Positions 22,652 through 34,254 of a stretch of 64,000 nt of DNA are shown here, in pieces. A program made the translations under genes and the position numbers. A model generated the notes under the pieces. That model did not search any database, was not told the DNA's origin, and was given only the letters and a program-made list of their open reading frames with translations. The DNA lies in contig NW_004955459.1 in NCBI RefSeq assembly GCF_000276665.1, positions 14,235,796 to 14,299,795 on the forward strand. Direction: 5' to 3'. This DNA comes from Chinchilla lanigera (lineage: Eukaryota > Chordata > Mammalia > Rodentia > Chinchillidae). Numbering within the stretch: the stretch's first letter is position 1; the number at the start of each line of letters is the position of its first letter.

Positions 22652-24328
22652 TATATTAGGAAATGAGTTTTGCATTGTTTACTTTGAATGATAATGGGCT
22701 TCGCACCATGTTTTTTCAAATTATCAGTGACCAATGGCATCTTTGCACTTGCTGTATTAAACCATGATATAACTGTACCTCTTATGAAATGTTTATTTCC
22801 ACGTAAAGGTCTCTGGCTTATATTTAAAATGAACCTGAAATCTATTCTTAAGGAATGATCTGAGAAAAACCACATTGTCCTCATGTCTAAGTATATGTAA
22901 AGATAATCCATGGATTTTGTTTTTAAAACATTATGCTTAGGAATGTTTCCAAATGTCGTGGTTGTTATTCTTAGCAATATATCTTCTGACATTTTAATTC
23001 TTTCAGTTACACAAATTTGTAACAGCATTGCTTGAAGGAATTTAACAATACTCAAAAGTAATTATTCTCATCCATCTCACTGAAGATATATAAATCTCAC
23101 ATTAAAGATGTTGCAACTTGTGTGAATATATTTTCCCTATAAAGTACATTTAGTGTCAGAAGAATTCAGATGAGGCTTTAGAATAATAATTGAGAAAACC
23201 AAGTGATATAAATTAGAGTTCACAATAGTGCCCAGCAAATCATTTTGCAAGCCTTTACCTCCAAGTTTCTATCTCTTCATAAGTATATTATGCTAATATG
23301 TGCCAAGAGATTCATATCTCCAGCAGGCTGAGACAGACTGTGGTTACTTCAAATTCTCTTGTCTTAAAAGGTAGACATTATAACCAAAAGTACTATCATT
23401 CTGCTTCACTTCTCAAATACCATATGTGGCAGGTAGACTGCCTATCAATAATATTTAGTGAACATTTTATTCATTTTGGACAAGCGTAGCAGTGTGGGTT
23501 TGGAGCAGCAAGGCAAATAAACATGTTTTCATATGATTCTTAAGCCAAAAACAAAAATCACACATAAATCCCCACGACTCTTCTGCAATGAGAAGTAAAC
23601 TAAATTCTGGGGTCAAAATCACAATACCTAAGGTTTCTTTTAAAACATACTTATGCATTCTGGATCCTAACTTGGCTCCTCCACATTTTTTTAATCAACT
23701 ATATATTTTTAAATCAAATATATATCAATAAATATATATTTTTCAATCAAAATATGTATATATTTATAAATTACCCAAATAAATTCACAAAGAGACAGAC
23801 AAATAAAAGTCACTTTAATAAAGGGATATTTACCTTGTTGCTAGCGTTACTTTGTGTTTGACTCCTTTTTTAATTGACAAAATCAGGATAATAAGAGTAA
23901 CATAATGCATAATATTATAAGAATGAATGAAATAAAATGAAAATAGAATAGCATTGAAGCAACACTTAGTAAATAGTAGTTAAAAATAGTGGAAATATCA
24001 TTAGTAGCAGGAATTTTAATTGTGGATTTTGAATAATCACTTTGAATTACCATTCAAGGCCCTTTATCTGCAGACACTGTAATAGGTGCAGGCAAAATAA
24101 AAACCACACATTCTTTCTCCTTAGCTATTTCTCAGGTTTCTCAGAAACACACACACACATACCCTCAGGTACAATTACAGAGTCAGGGATTTTCTTATCA
24201 CATTTCATAAAAAGGTATTTAAAAGCACATAGAGACATAGAAGGTCATTACATGTCAGACGGCACAAACTTCCTGGAATTTCAACATTATCTTTTTGAAT
24301 CAAATGACACTGTATTCAGAATTTATTC

Positions 24329-24362
24329 TTGTCCATTTCGAGTAGGATATCAATCACTGCTA
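24329..24362. repeat. 34-bp direct repeat, copy 1
   Basis: Starts ttgtccatttcgagtagg and ends aatcactgcta. The second copy lies at 25053-25086 with a single mismatch (cgag/ctag). Confidence 0.9.
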
Positions 24363-25052
24363 ACCAGGGAGCATATTTCGGCTATCAGCTAATAAAACAT
24401 ATTGGTCAGATGTCAAGTATAAAAAAATTCTTCAAAATCACCTGCACTTGAACATATGTCCACTTGATACAAGGTTACAATTCATATTGGTTATTCAAAT
24501 GACATCTATTAAAATGAATGTCCAGTAACTGAATAACACATAGTATTTTCCTAAAATGGGATTTCACCGAAGCAGAAACTGTACGGATATATCCTATCAG
24601 ATTCAGTGTTATTGTGATTGCAACTAGATTTTCATTTAAAGTCATGAGCCTAGGTAATGAGATTCCACTCATGTACACTAAAAACTATATCACTGTTTTC
24701 TCATGTTCTTGCTACATGATATAAATGCAATAAAATTATTTATATTTTCTTAAACATGCAAAATTGACAACTGTAAAAATACAGTATTAACTTTGCAAAG
24801 AACATTCCATAACCTATCCAACAAAATATACTGTTCACATTCAGAGGCATACATGTATGTTTTAAAGATTCCTCTATTATACATTACAAACATGAACTTT
24901 AAATGATGAAAACCATAGTAACAATATTTCTGTTTTCAACTTCTTTTTTCAAAGTGAAAATTCATAGAAAAATAATTTTCTTGATTTTAGAAAGACAGAA
25001 AAATATCAGCTAAGAAAAGGATTTCTTAGGAAATGTGAGTTGTAAGTGCAAA

Positions 25053-25086
25053 TTGTCCATTTCTAGTAGGATATCAATCACTGCTA
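25053..25086. repeat. 34-bp direct repeat, copy 2
   Basis: Same as 24329-24362 with one mismatch. It is followed at once by a partial repeat of its own end (atcaatcactg), and tgtgagttgta occurs on both sides (25034 and 25094). Confidence 0.9.
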
Positions 25087-25289
25087 TCAATCACTGTGAG
25101 TTGTATTTAATCTTCAAATATTGCAAATACTTAATATGACTACCTGGTAATGCACATTCATGGTAGACATTGCTTACCAAGAGGATTAGTTAGCTTTTTC
25201 TCAATTAAAAATGGGTTTTGTCATATTACATGGTAATCATGGTCATAAGTTTGAACTAGGCTGTAAATCCTCAAATACTGTTAGTGTCT

Positions 25290-25490
25290 TACAACTCAAT
25301 AATGATAATTAAAAATGGGCCAATGAAGGAAAGGGAAAAGGAGCTGAACAAACTTTTCTCTGAAGAGATAGAAATGGATAATAAATATATTAAAGTCTGT
25401 TTGACATCATTAGTAATGAAGGGAATTCAAATCAAAACCACTATATTATATGACTAAATACTTCTTAGAATGCTTACAATTAAAAAGTCT
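25290..25490 (+). repeat. L1 ORF2 C-terminal-region fragment
   Basis: aaaaatgggccaatgaagg, gaacaaacttttctctgaag, and aattcaaatcaaaaccac follow the familiar L1 ORF2 3' order (aaaatgggcaaaagacctgaacagacatttctc ... aatgcaaatcaaaaccac). Degenerate and non-coding. Confidence 0.7.
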
Positions 25491-25514
25491 AGGACTTCTG
25501 TCACCTTATCAAAT

Positions 25515-26335
25515 AGAAGTGGTATGACTGAGTATCCTTGTCATGCTTAGGATCTTGGAAAACTTTCAATTTTTTACCATTTAATATGTTAGCTTTGGGC
25601 ATATAATAGATGGCCTTTGACACGCATTTCTTCTATATTTAATTTATTGACAGTCTTTATCACGAAAGGAGGCTAAATTGTTTCCAATTTTTCTGTATAT
25701 ATTTACTGATCATATTGCTTTTGGTTTTTTATTCTAATTACATGGTCTATGGCACAGGTTTGAGCATTCTTTCACAATAAATATCATGGTGATTTATCTT
25801 TTTAATGTGCTTTTCAATTGACCGGTGTATTTCATAGAGAATTCTTGTGTCTATATTCATCAGAGATATCGCTCTGATTATTTTCTTTTTTTGTTTCCAA
25901 CATCTTTGCCTGGCTTTGAAATCAGATAATGTTGGTCTCATAAAATGAATGAGGAAGTATTCTTGCTTTACTTTTTCATAGAATTTGGGGAGAATTTGGG
26001 GAGAATTTGTTCTTCTTGGTTCTTCCTTAAGTGTTTGGTAGAATAATGCAGTGAAACTGTCTGGCACTGGGCTTTTCTGTGATTGGAGATCCTTTTTCTT
26101 TTATGGATTCAGCTCAATCCCCTTACTTGTTATTAGTCTGTTCAGATATTCTGTTTCTCCCTAGTTCTGTCTTAGTAGGTTGCATGCTTCTGGGAATTTC
26201 TCCATTTGTTCTAGATGCCATCTTTCGTCGGCAGGTAATTGTTCACAGTAGCTTTTTCCACTATCCTTTCTATTTCTGTGCTATTTATTGTACTCTGCCT
26301 TCTTTCATTGTTGATGCTTGTTCATCTCTTTTTAA
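25515..26335 (-). pseudogene. L1 ORF2 reverse-transcriptase fragment
   Basis: The minus-strand frame at 25747-26067 reads a diverged L1 ORF2 reverse-transcriptase segment. It contains ISLMNIDTRILYEI and HIKKINHHD, matching the L1 'ISLMNIDAKILNKI' and 'HIKK-IHHD' region upstream of the catalytic motif, and a YQTLKEE-like word closer to its start. The surrounding nucleotide order matches inverted L1 ORF2, with a plus-strand reading such as ggtctcataaaatgaatgag. The frame is broken on both sides, so there is no activity. The 13-bp unit agaatttgggg is duplicated at 25980-26003. Interrupted at its right end by other L1 pieces and resumes at 27089. Confidence 0.8.
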
Positions 26336-26475
26336 AAATTTTATTAGTAGGTATTTGTAATTCATACAGTGTGCAAACATGTTGGGAGTGGTTACATGTA
26401 TGTATTGCACCTTGTTTCTTTTCTTTTCCCCTTGCCTTTCCCTGCTGGTTTCCCTATCTGTTTTTTCTTACTTGT
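26336..26475 (-). repeat. L1 3' end, minus strand, inserted in the L1 above
   Basis: The T-rich ttaaaaattttattag start, then a gtaattcatacagtgt block, a gggagtggttacatg block and a pyrimidine tract (ttttccccttgcctttccc) mirror the reversed 3' end of the 43.5-45.2 kb L1 (cccactccccagggtgaatg ... taataaaag). Confidence 0.5.
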
Positions 26476-26529
26476 AGTTGATATTGTTTGTATTAGCTCA
26501 TGTTATGGCATATAGTGTTTACATATAGT

Positions 26530-27088
26530 GTTTACAAGGGCTTATTAGGTGAGAAACCAGTACAATCATTATGAAAATCAGTATGCAGATTTCCAAAGAA
26601 CTGAAGCTAGAAATTCTGTATTATGCAGCTATCTCCCTGCTAGTTATCTTCCCCAAAGAGTTTAAGTCGCCTCTTTACTAACAGAGACCATACTCATAAG
26701 TGAAATAAACCAGACTTACGTGTAAACATTATGTTGTCTCCCTTGTGTAAGAAACTAAGACTAAAGAAGATCCAAAAGGTACAATAGATATCGTGAAAGG
26801 GAAAGAAACTGCTCAAAAGGAAACACAACTGGATGGGGTAAATGAGAAAAGGAAAGGAAAAATACTCACACATACACACACACACACACAAGATAGCTAA
26901 CAATTTTACTACTAGTTTGATTAGCTCATTGAAAGGAACAGTTACTGCTTATATTGTTTGATCAATTTTGCAGGCGTATATCTTGTAATCTGAGCAACCA
27001 CTTTGAAGATAACAATATGCAGTATAATAACCATTGTTAATTTCCTACCGTCTTCTCTTGAAATTCTGTATCATTTTTATTTTCTTTC
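26530..27088 (+). repeat. L1 3' end nested in a minus-strand L1
   Basis: ORF2 end words (aaatcagtatgcagatttcc; gtgaaataaaccagactta), the tail block ggtacaatagatatcgtg, purine tract, a (CA)n at 26866-26890, then gaaaggaacagtta, ttgatcaattttgcagg, gagcaaccactttgaagata and ccattgttaatttcc. This is the same 3'UTR order as at 37800-38200 and 29280-29640. Confidence 0.85.
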
Positions 27089-27425
27089 TTCTATAAAATA
27101 TTTATCATTCAAAGAGCCAACTCTTAGTTCTGTTGATTTTTTCTATTGTCTTTCTAAGCTTTATTTATTTCTGCTTCAACTTCGATTATTGCCTTCATTT
27201 TACTATATTTAAGTGTAGTTTGTTCTTTTTTCTCATTTTTCTGAAGTGGAATGATAGGTTATTATTTTTCAGTGTATGTGTCTATTGCTATAAAGTCAAA
27301 TGTTAAAACTGATATTGCTGTATTTAAACTTTAGTGTGCTGTGTGTTCATTTTCATTTATCTTAGGATATACTTTATGTTTAATTTCTTTTCTGACTCTT
27401 TAGTTGGTCAGAGCAGAAAATATTT
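27089..27425 (-). repeat. L1 ORF2 fragment, continuation of 25515-26335
   Basis: aaagagccaactcttagttc, ctgttgattttttctattg and the following T-rich sequence match the inverted L1 ORF2 stretch that reads '...aaaaaaccagctcctgg...attgatttttt' in reverse orientation. It directly resumes the element interrupted at 26336. Confidence 0.7.
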
Positions 27426-28290
27426 TACCTCTATATTTTGTTAGGGTTGAATAATTCTAAGAAATCCTGATATATGCAAATGAATAGATGCAAATGGTTT
27501 AAACCACTTAATTATAATTATTGCACTTTTTCAGTTAAATGATACTGGAAATGAGATAGTTGTTGCTTCAAAATTTAAAAGCTTCATCAAATTATATAAC
27601 ATAACTGTAAAATTCGATCAACATACCCCAAACTGTAAACATTTAAACTTTTAAACTTTCAAGGATGCAATACTGTTATGATAACTGATATGTTGTGTTT
27701 ACTTGTTGAAGACACTGTTATTAGTTGTAATTAAGGCATACATCAAAAATTTATTTCCAAATCTTACTTAGAATCCAATGAGGTACTACATGTACATGAT
27801 AAAATAGGACATTGATCTTCATAACGTTTTGGGTGTAGTTATGTGTGGCACTTGGTTCAGAATAATACCAACACTGAATCACAATCTTTCTAAATATGAT
27901 CTCTAAATATTGAGCATTACTATAAAACTTGACATACTTACTATGTGTATGCACATGCAGACACAGATGCAAGAGTAGCAAATTTTGTTCTGATGGTCTC
28001 ATATTCAGAAAATAAAAATCAGATGTAACAAGTTGAACTGATGTGTCCAGTGTATTAATATTATGGTTACAGAACATCAAGAAGGATGGACTGTACTAAT
28101 TGAACTTTAAATGCTTTAGGATACTGCTACCCTAAGCCTACAGATTCCAAGGCTGACTTTAAGAATCACCAATTTAGGTTTATGCAGCTGCTTCTGTCAC
28201 ATCTCAAATTCAATTTTTAATTACCATAAGCAAGATTTTAAAGCTTTAAAAAATTTTAAACATAATTATTTCACAATTTCCTACTATTTC
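27426..28290. other. AT-rich, no recognised feature
   Basis: A 109-codon minus-strand frame (27751-28080) has no recognisable motif. Nothing else is supportable. Confidence 0.5.
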
Positions 28291-28294
28291 CAGA

Positions 28295-28757
28295 AGATTT
28301 TTGGATTGGTGGACACATTTAATCTTCATCTCCACAGTTTCAATTTCTGTGGTCAACCACAGTTCTAAAATATTAAACACAGAAGTACAGGAATAAACAA
28401 ATCATAAGTTTTTTATTTCAGGTTACTGTAAGTATGTAGTGAAATCTGACGCTTTCCTGTTTCCCTTCACCCAGGCCAAGGACCACTCTCCATACCGTGA
28501 TTTTATCTTCCTTATGCTGCCCACGCACTAGTCACGTAGTAGCTATGTTGGTTATGAGATGGACTGCCCCAGTGTCTCAGCGCTCCACTCAAACAAACCT
28601 TATTTTACTTTTTAGGGCCCCAAAGTGCAAGAAGGTGATGCTATCAATTGAGATATTCCAAACAGAAGCTAATGTGTTTGATTTAAGTAAAAATATTTAA
28701 GTTCTCAGTGAGAAAAAGATGTATACTGAGATTGCTAAGATCTATGGTTACAGGATC
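28295..28757 (+). pseudogene. Tigger (pogo-like) transposon with broken transposase start
   Basis: The upstream part (agtttcaatttctgtggtca, gttctaaaatattaaacac, tagtcacgtagtagctatg, cttattttactttttag) follows the Tigger 5' non-coding order. The transposase start then reads APKCKK from 28617, with the initiator ATG replaced by AGG at 28614-28616. After a frame break it continues KKMYTEIAKIYG at 28713-28748, corresponding to the KK-YAEVAKIYG of the family's N-terminal DNA-binding helix-turn-helix (CENP-B-like) region. A stop follows LSKNI. The element ends abruptly near 28757 where L1 3'UTR starts. Long dead. Confidence 0.8.
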
Positions 28758-28882
28758 AGAAAGGAACAGTTAATGATTACTTGTTTGATCAATCTTGCAT
28801 GTCTCTATTTGTTTTCTTGAGAAACCACTTTGAAGATATCAATAAGTAATACAACAACGATGGTTAATTTTCCTTCGTAATG
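28758..28882 (+). repeat. L1 3'UTR tail fragment
   Basis: gaaaggaacagttaatgatt, gatcaatcttgcatgtct and gaaaccactttgaagata correspond to the terminal 3'UTR of the same L1 family as at 26530-27088. It is joined directly to an ORF2-end segment of another copy at about 28883. Confidence 0.75.
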
Positions 28883-29662
28883 TAGACTGCTGCAACCACT
28901 ATGGAGATCAGTCTGGAGATTCCTCAGTAAACTAAGATTACAGTTTCCATTCAACCCAGCTATTTTGCTTTTGGATATTTTTCCAGAAGAATTTGAAAAA
29001 TCACACCACAGCAATATATGTGCACCCATATTTATAGCAGTGCAATGTGTAATAGCTAAACAATTCAAATGCCCATCAACTGAGGAAAGGATAAAAAAGA
29101 TGTGGTATCTTTAATATAATAGAGTATTACTCAGCTATAAAGAAAGTTAAACTCGAGGCTTTTGTATGTAAATGAATGCAACTAGAGGCCATATTCACAA
29201 GTGAAATAAATCAGACTCACATGTATAAACATCATATATCCTCCCTATTATAAAAGCCTGAAGGAGTAAATAAAATCTGAAAGGTACAATAGATATTGTG
29301 AAAGGGAAAGAAACTGCTCAAAGGATAGAGCAGCTAGGGTGAAGGAAAAGAGAAAAGAAAGAAGGGAAAATTGTATACATGTGTGTACACAAGATAACAA
29401 GGATAATTGTTATTGCTCTACTAATTTTTATTGCTCTACTGAAAGGAACAGTTAACATTTAGTTGCTTAGCAATCTTATATACCTATACTTGTTTATCTC
29501 AGTAACTAATTTGAAGATAACAATATGCAGTACAACCATTGTTTACTTCCCATCACCTTGTCTGAAATTCTGTGTTGCTTTTATTGTTTTTCTGTTATTT
29601 TGTTTATGTCTGTTTATTAATATGTTTTCATTCTTTTATCTTTAAAATAAAAAAGTTTTTTG
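28883..29662 (+). repeat. L1 3' end (ORF2 end plus 3'UTR)
   Basis: Starts in the ORF2 C-terminus (ggagatcagtctggagattc; gcacccatatttatagcag; tactcagctataaagaaag), passes through ggtacaatagatattgtg and a purine tract, and ends ccattgtttacttccc ... ctttaaaataaaaaag. 5'-truncated and non-coding. Confidence 0.9.
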
Positions 29663-31477
29663 GGACTTTATTGCACACAATGCATATTTATTATTTAGAT
29701 TATTTTATAATACTAAAACACCTCCTGTTGAGATTTTAGTACGCTAGGTAACTAATGACTATATGTATAGTCATGGTAAATTATCTTAGTTGATGCATGC
29801 AGAATATAATTTTAATGTAACAGTAATTGCTAAGTCAAAACATACATATGATAAGATTTTAAGAGGCTTATATTTAATGTCATATAATCATTAATTTATT
29901 CATAAAATGTATTGACCTTTCAGATGTTTGATAGTGTATTATATGAAAGAAAAAAAAAGGACTGAAATAATCTGGTATGCTTCTTATTCTCAATAGGCAA
30001 CCAGGGAAGCAGAGAAGAGATGTTTGAAAATCTCTAATATGAGCCAAAGGAGTAAAGAATGTAAATGTACATACACAATGTAATGCAATCCAAAGGAGCC
30101 ATATTCTCTGAATTTGAAAAGACCATGGAAGGTGGAAGTATGTAGGCTGGGATAAAATAAGCATGAAAACAAAATTCTAACATTAGCAATCAAAAAAATC
30201 TGTTTTCTCACTATTGTCTTGATTTTCAATGTAGCTTTAGGGTACTTTACAATATTTAAATTTATACCTAATAACCTAGAGAAATTTTATACTGAAGCCA
30301 CCTAGGAAATAAATGCAAACTTAGTTGATTATGGTCACTTTTTAAACACATATAATTGGAAGGTTTAAAAACTACAATTTGTTTACCGTGCACACTAGAA
30401 ACTCACTAAAAATCTGCAAGCCTAGTCTTTTAATCATTCAGTTCTAATCATGCTCATTTATAAATTTCCAGGTGTAACAACCAAATATAACAAACACCAT
30501 AATAGTATAGGGCAAATTATAAAGATGAAATACAGACCCAAATATGATCGAAGGTTGAGCGTACTTGTGCTATGCCATGTGAAATATATGATTGCCCCTT
30601 CCAGGGAGTGCTGTTCACTAAATCTTGTTTTGATTGATGATGGGGGAAACTCACAAAGGCATGTTTTCTAATACATACACTTGGTCACAGCTGAATAGCT
30701 CACTAATGTAGTATATCCCTCACGGGCCACCCAATTTAATAACTTCACCAGTGCCAGCTCTTGAACAATGCAACTGCTCATTGACATGCTGGTGCAATAG
30801 CTGTTAACAATTACATCTCATTGTTGCATTGTATCTTGCTATTGTCATCTCAACAAGAAGTGTTTTCCTTATAATCCATAGAATTGACATAAATGTAAAT
30901 GTTAGGCCAACCCATCTAATAAGTGAAGTGGTCCATGGAAGCTCATTGTCAGAAATGAGCATACATCTGTCTTATTGTCACATATTGTTTTTCTTTAACA
31001 CTTATATTCCAGTCTTTGAAAAGACTCCAGGGCTTTTCAGTTTTTCAAACCCTGTCCCCAATTTGACAAAATTGCTCCTGCTCTGCAGAAACATCACTCT
31101 CTTTTGTTAATATTGCCCCCTTAGAATCGAGGTGACTAAACACAGTCCTTTATATAGGTTATACAGCATAAAAATTTAGAGGTGTTTTAGGCTGAACGGA
31201 TGTTAGAATCTAAAAATTACTCAAACTGTTTATTTCAAAAAGTCAAGATATGTTCTGATTGTTAACTTGTACCCATATGGGGTATTCATGTAGGCAATTT
31301 TGAAATTCATGATTAAAATGTTTCTAGGGACATAACATATATAATGTCTCTGAAATATGTCATTTGGGTCTAGACAAGACATAGTTGAGTTTACATCACT
31401 ATAGATATAGATAGCTAGAGAAGACCATGTCAAATACAAATGTTTGTCAATGTAATTGAATGACAAGTGGTTATATG
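29663..31477. other. no recognised feature
   Basis: About 1.8 kb of AT-rich sequence with frames under 100 codons and no repeat family recognised. Minor short inverted word gtctttgaaaagac near 31012-31025. Confidence 0.5.
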
Positions 31478-31615
31478 AAAATAGTTTTAAGAGGGGGCTG
31501 GGGATTTAGCTCAGCGGCAAAAGCGCCTGCCTGGCAAGCGCAAGGTCATGAGTTCGGTTCCCGGTACCAGAGAAAAACAAAAAAAAAAAAAAAAAAAAAA
31601 AAAATAGTTTTAAGA
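31478..31615 (+). repeat. young ID-type SINE with perfect target duplication
   Basis: Body 31493-31600, with flanking aaaatagttttaaga at 31478-31492 and 31601-31615, identical. Pol III A box tagctcagcgg (31507-31517) and B box gttcggttcc (31552-31561) are intact. The tail is an essentially pure A run after agaaaaac. Good ends and tail mark a recent insertion in this lineage. Confidence 0.97.
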
Positions 31616-32290
31616 ATTTCTTTCTAGTCATAATAGATTTACTTATAATTTCACAAGAAATGCTGAAGCAGTGGAATCTGCCAACTGGCTATTCTGAAAT
31701 CAACCACACAGGAGGATGTTTCTCCAAAACAAAGGAATCTGATTGCGTCAGACACTAACATTAAAACTGTGATAACCTTGGGAAAATTAGAGCTTGCTGA
31801 GTGTCAAAATTCTTGGAAGAAACTAGAATCCCAGAGCTGAGAAGAGAATTCTCACATCATTCTCTCTCTCTTCCCTCACACCTCCATAATACTGGATGAA
31901 AATTTTCCTCTCTTAATTGAACTAAAAGAAAAAAAAAAAAACAAAAACAAGAATAAGACAGCAGGAATAGACCAATTCAAGCCATAGAATAAATGGGAAA
32001 GTTATAAACCATGGAGGTTCCACATTATAAGGACTTGCAACATCAGTGCATGACAAACGTGTCATTTCGGACTTCACCATTTGAGCCCTAGTGAATCAAA
32101 ACCATTGAGGGTGGGCTGAGCAGTCTGGGCTTGAACAAACAAGCCATACCTTCTACATGTTGAAGTTTAAAACACTCTAGAAGTCAGCTGGGGTGGGAAG
32201 TGGTTGAAAACAGTACTGATGGCTTCCAAAAATACTCTCGTCTCCCGAGAGTATAGCAGCAGTGCATAGGTAGCTAGAAACTAATGTGTA
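31616..32290. other. unassigned; one hairpin
   Basis: No family recognised. Contains the perfect inverted repeat at 32232-32254: atactctcg, loop tctcc, cgagagtat. Confidence 0.5.
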
Positions 32291-32384
32291 GGCCCAGGGA
32301 TTATAGCTCAGGGGCACAATTGCCTGCCTGGCAAGCGTAAGATCCTGAGTTTGATTTCCAGTACAACCCCCACCACCCCCAGGC
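32291..32384 (+). repeat. ID-type SINE
   Basis: ggcccagggattatagctca head, tgcctgcctggcaagcgtaa, B-box-like gtttgatttcc, ending cagtac. The A tail is replaced by a C/A-rich acaacccccaccaccccc stretch. Confidence 0.85.
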
Positions 32385-32667
32385 TAGAAAAGAAAAGAAC
32401 TTGCTAGGAAGCAGGATGGCCAACAATGCGAGGGTATAACTGGAAGGCTTCTGTCCACATGTTAATATTCTAAATAGTTCTTATGACATGTTTACCTCTG
32501 ATGAAAAAAATCACCAGAAACTGCAGTTCTCCACATACAGAAGATTATAGATGGTTATCATCCCCTTTACACCATGAACTGCAGGGCAACAAGCAAAATA
32601 AATATGAGAAGCATAATATTTTTCAAAAATACAAACTATACATGAATGAATTGCACAGGAATGGATA
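32385..32667. other. unassigned
   Basis: Short unique-looking interval between two SINEs. No feature recognised. Confidence 0.4.
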
Positions 32668-32794
32668 ACATTTTAACTTTTTTTTTTTTTTTTTTTGGTT
32701 TTTCTCCGGTACCGGGAGCCGAACTCACGACCTTGCGCTTGCCAGGCAGGCGCTTTGCCGCTGAGCTAAATCCCCAGCCCCACATTTTAACTTT
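32668..32794 (-). repeat. ID-type SINE, minus strand, with 13-bp target duplication
   Basis: Body 32681-32781: T-run, ggtttttctccggtaccggg, ..., ctgagctaaatccccagccc. Flanked by acattttaacttt at 32668-32680 and 32782-32794. Near-consensus, recent. Confidence 0.95.
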
Positions 32795-32854
32795 AAAGAC
32801 ATATAAAAATATATTTTAAATGAGAAACAAAAAATTTAAAATTTAAAATATAAA

Positions 32855-33025
32855 CAAATAGTTTATAATAACCACTATTAACCACAAATAGCTTATAATA
32901 ACCACTATTAACCACCTATCATTTTGTTTTGGAACCCTGTATCATTTTTATACTTTTTATGTTGTTTTATTTTTGTCTATGTTGTTATCATTTTGTTATT
33001 TTTTATTCTCTTTAAAAAAAAAAGA
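32855..33025 (+). repeat. L1 3'UTR tail with 30-bp duplication
   Basis: The ataaccactattaaccac block corresponds to the family's ataaccattgttaatttcc, followed by a gtatcatttttat block, T-rich stretch and an A10 tail. The unit aaatag(t/c)ttataataacc... is present twice (about 30-bp period, near 32857 and 32886). Confidence 0.7.
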
Positions 33026-34250
33026 AAATAGAAGCACTGAGTATAAAGTATGGGGAATAAAATTAAGAAATTACTTGAAGGGTGAAAGGGTTAAGTGAAT
33101 TTACTTGCTGAATAATTCAGTCCAAGAACTTTCCCATGAGACAAATGGAGGAGATTTACAGAAGCAGAAATAATGTGAAAAAAGGTAAGGTAGGATATAG
33201 AGAATATAAGTAGAAATGTCACTATTCATTAAGGGTGACCACGGGAACTTAAAAAAGTATTTTTGAAAAATGTCAAAAATTTTGAGAAATGAAAAAAGCT
33301 GTAGGAAAGTAGATTAAATGATTTCATAATACACTTAACCAAAGAGATAAGATTTGTGGGACACACTTGTGAACATGCTAGACCAACTTTCATTAAATAA
33401 CAATCCAGAAGAAAATTCTAAAAGCTGTTTCAGGGAAGCAGCTTATATCCAGGAGAAGTAAAAGTCAAAATACACACTGAAAATAAACTGTACATCTTTC
33501 TAAATTATTGTCTAAAAAATAAAAGTTTTTAGAATTACACAGAAACTGAGATTTATTCTTACCAACTTTGGGTTGCTTTTACAAAAGAAATTACTATAGC
33601 AAAAAGCACAAACATGGGGAATATAAAAAATAAATCAAATTTTGTTTTTTGAAAGTTTTCATTTTACTTGTTTGACATATGTTTATACACATATATAAGG
33701 TCAACTACGATGTTTTGATTGTGTGTATTTTGGGTAGTGATCAACTTTGGGTAGTCATCTTCATATTTTATCCCTCTGCTTAATGAGTGCATTCAAAGTC
33801 CTCTATTCTAATTGTAATAATTTACTGTTAAGATGTTGGTAAAGATTTCCAACAGGTTTTATTTTGGGATGAGGATGGAGAATAGGTAGTGACAAAGATG
33901 AAAAAAATAGATTAAGTGAGTCAAAATTATGGATATCCACATTGAAGCATATACTACTTAAGTTTAAAACAGATTAGGAAAAATAAACATGCATAGGCCC
34001 TGTAAGCCTTGAGATTAAAAATAAGGAAAACAAAACCTTAATAAAAGATAATCCTGCAAAGCTTTTTGCATATGTGAGTCCATAAGTGTGAAACTCACTG
34101 ATACAGAATGGTACATGTTTTTAATATATAATGATCACATTCTTCTCTGGGAGTTTGTACATAACATATATACATTTATAATGTTTATAATAACATATAT
34201 ATGTTTATAATATATATAACATATATATTATGTTTGTACACATACATAAC
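33026..34250. other. A-rich sequence, possible L1M 3'UTR near 33650-33800
   Basis: A stretch like aaggtcaactacgatgttttg with tttgggtagt repeated twice (33730 and 33748) vaguely resembles L1M 3'UTR. TA-rich low-complexity words lie at 34165-34255. No gene. Confidence 0.35.
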
Positions 34251-34254
34251 ATAT

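Larger units (their letters stand above)
22652..25285. other. AT-rich, no gene; dispersed 34-bp repeat pair
   Basis: Contains a 166-codon minus-strand frame (22555-23055) whose C-terminal part is antisense ID SINE. I do not regard it as a gene. AT-rich words with repeated aatcaa/atatat units lie at 23690-23770, and an (AC)8 at 24144-24159. Confidence 0.45.

Noticed and set aside
24144..24159. CRISPR-like or regulatory repeat
   Set aside because: It is a plain (AC)n; no CRISPR array or other prokaryotic feature exists anywhere in this mammalian window.
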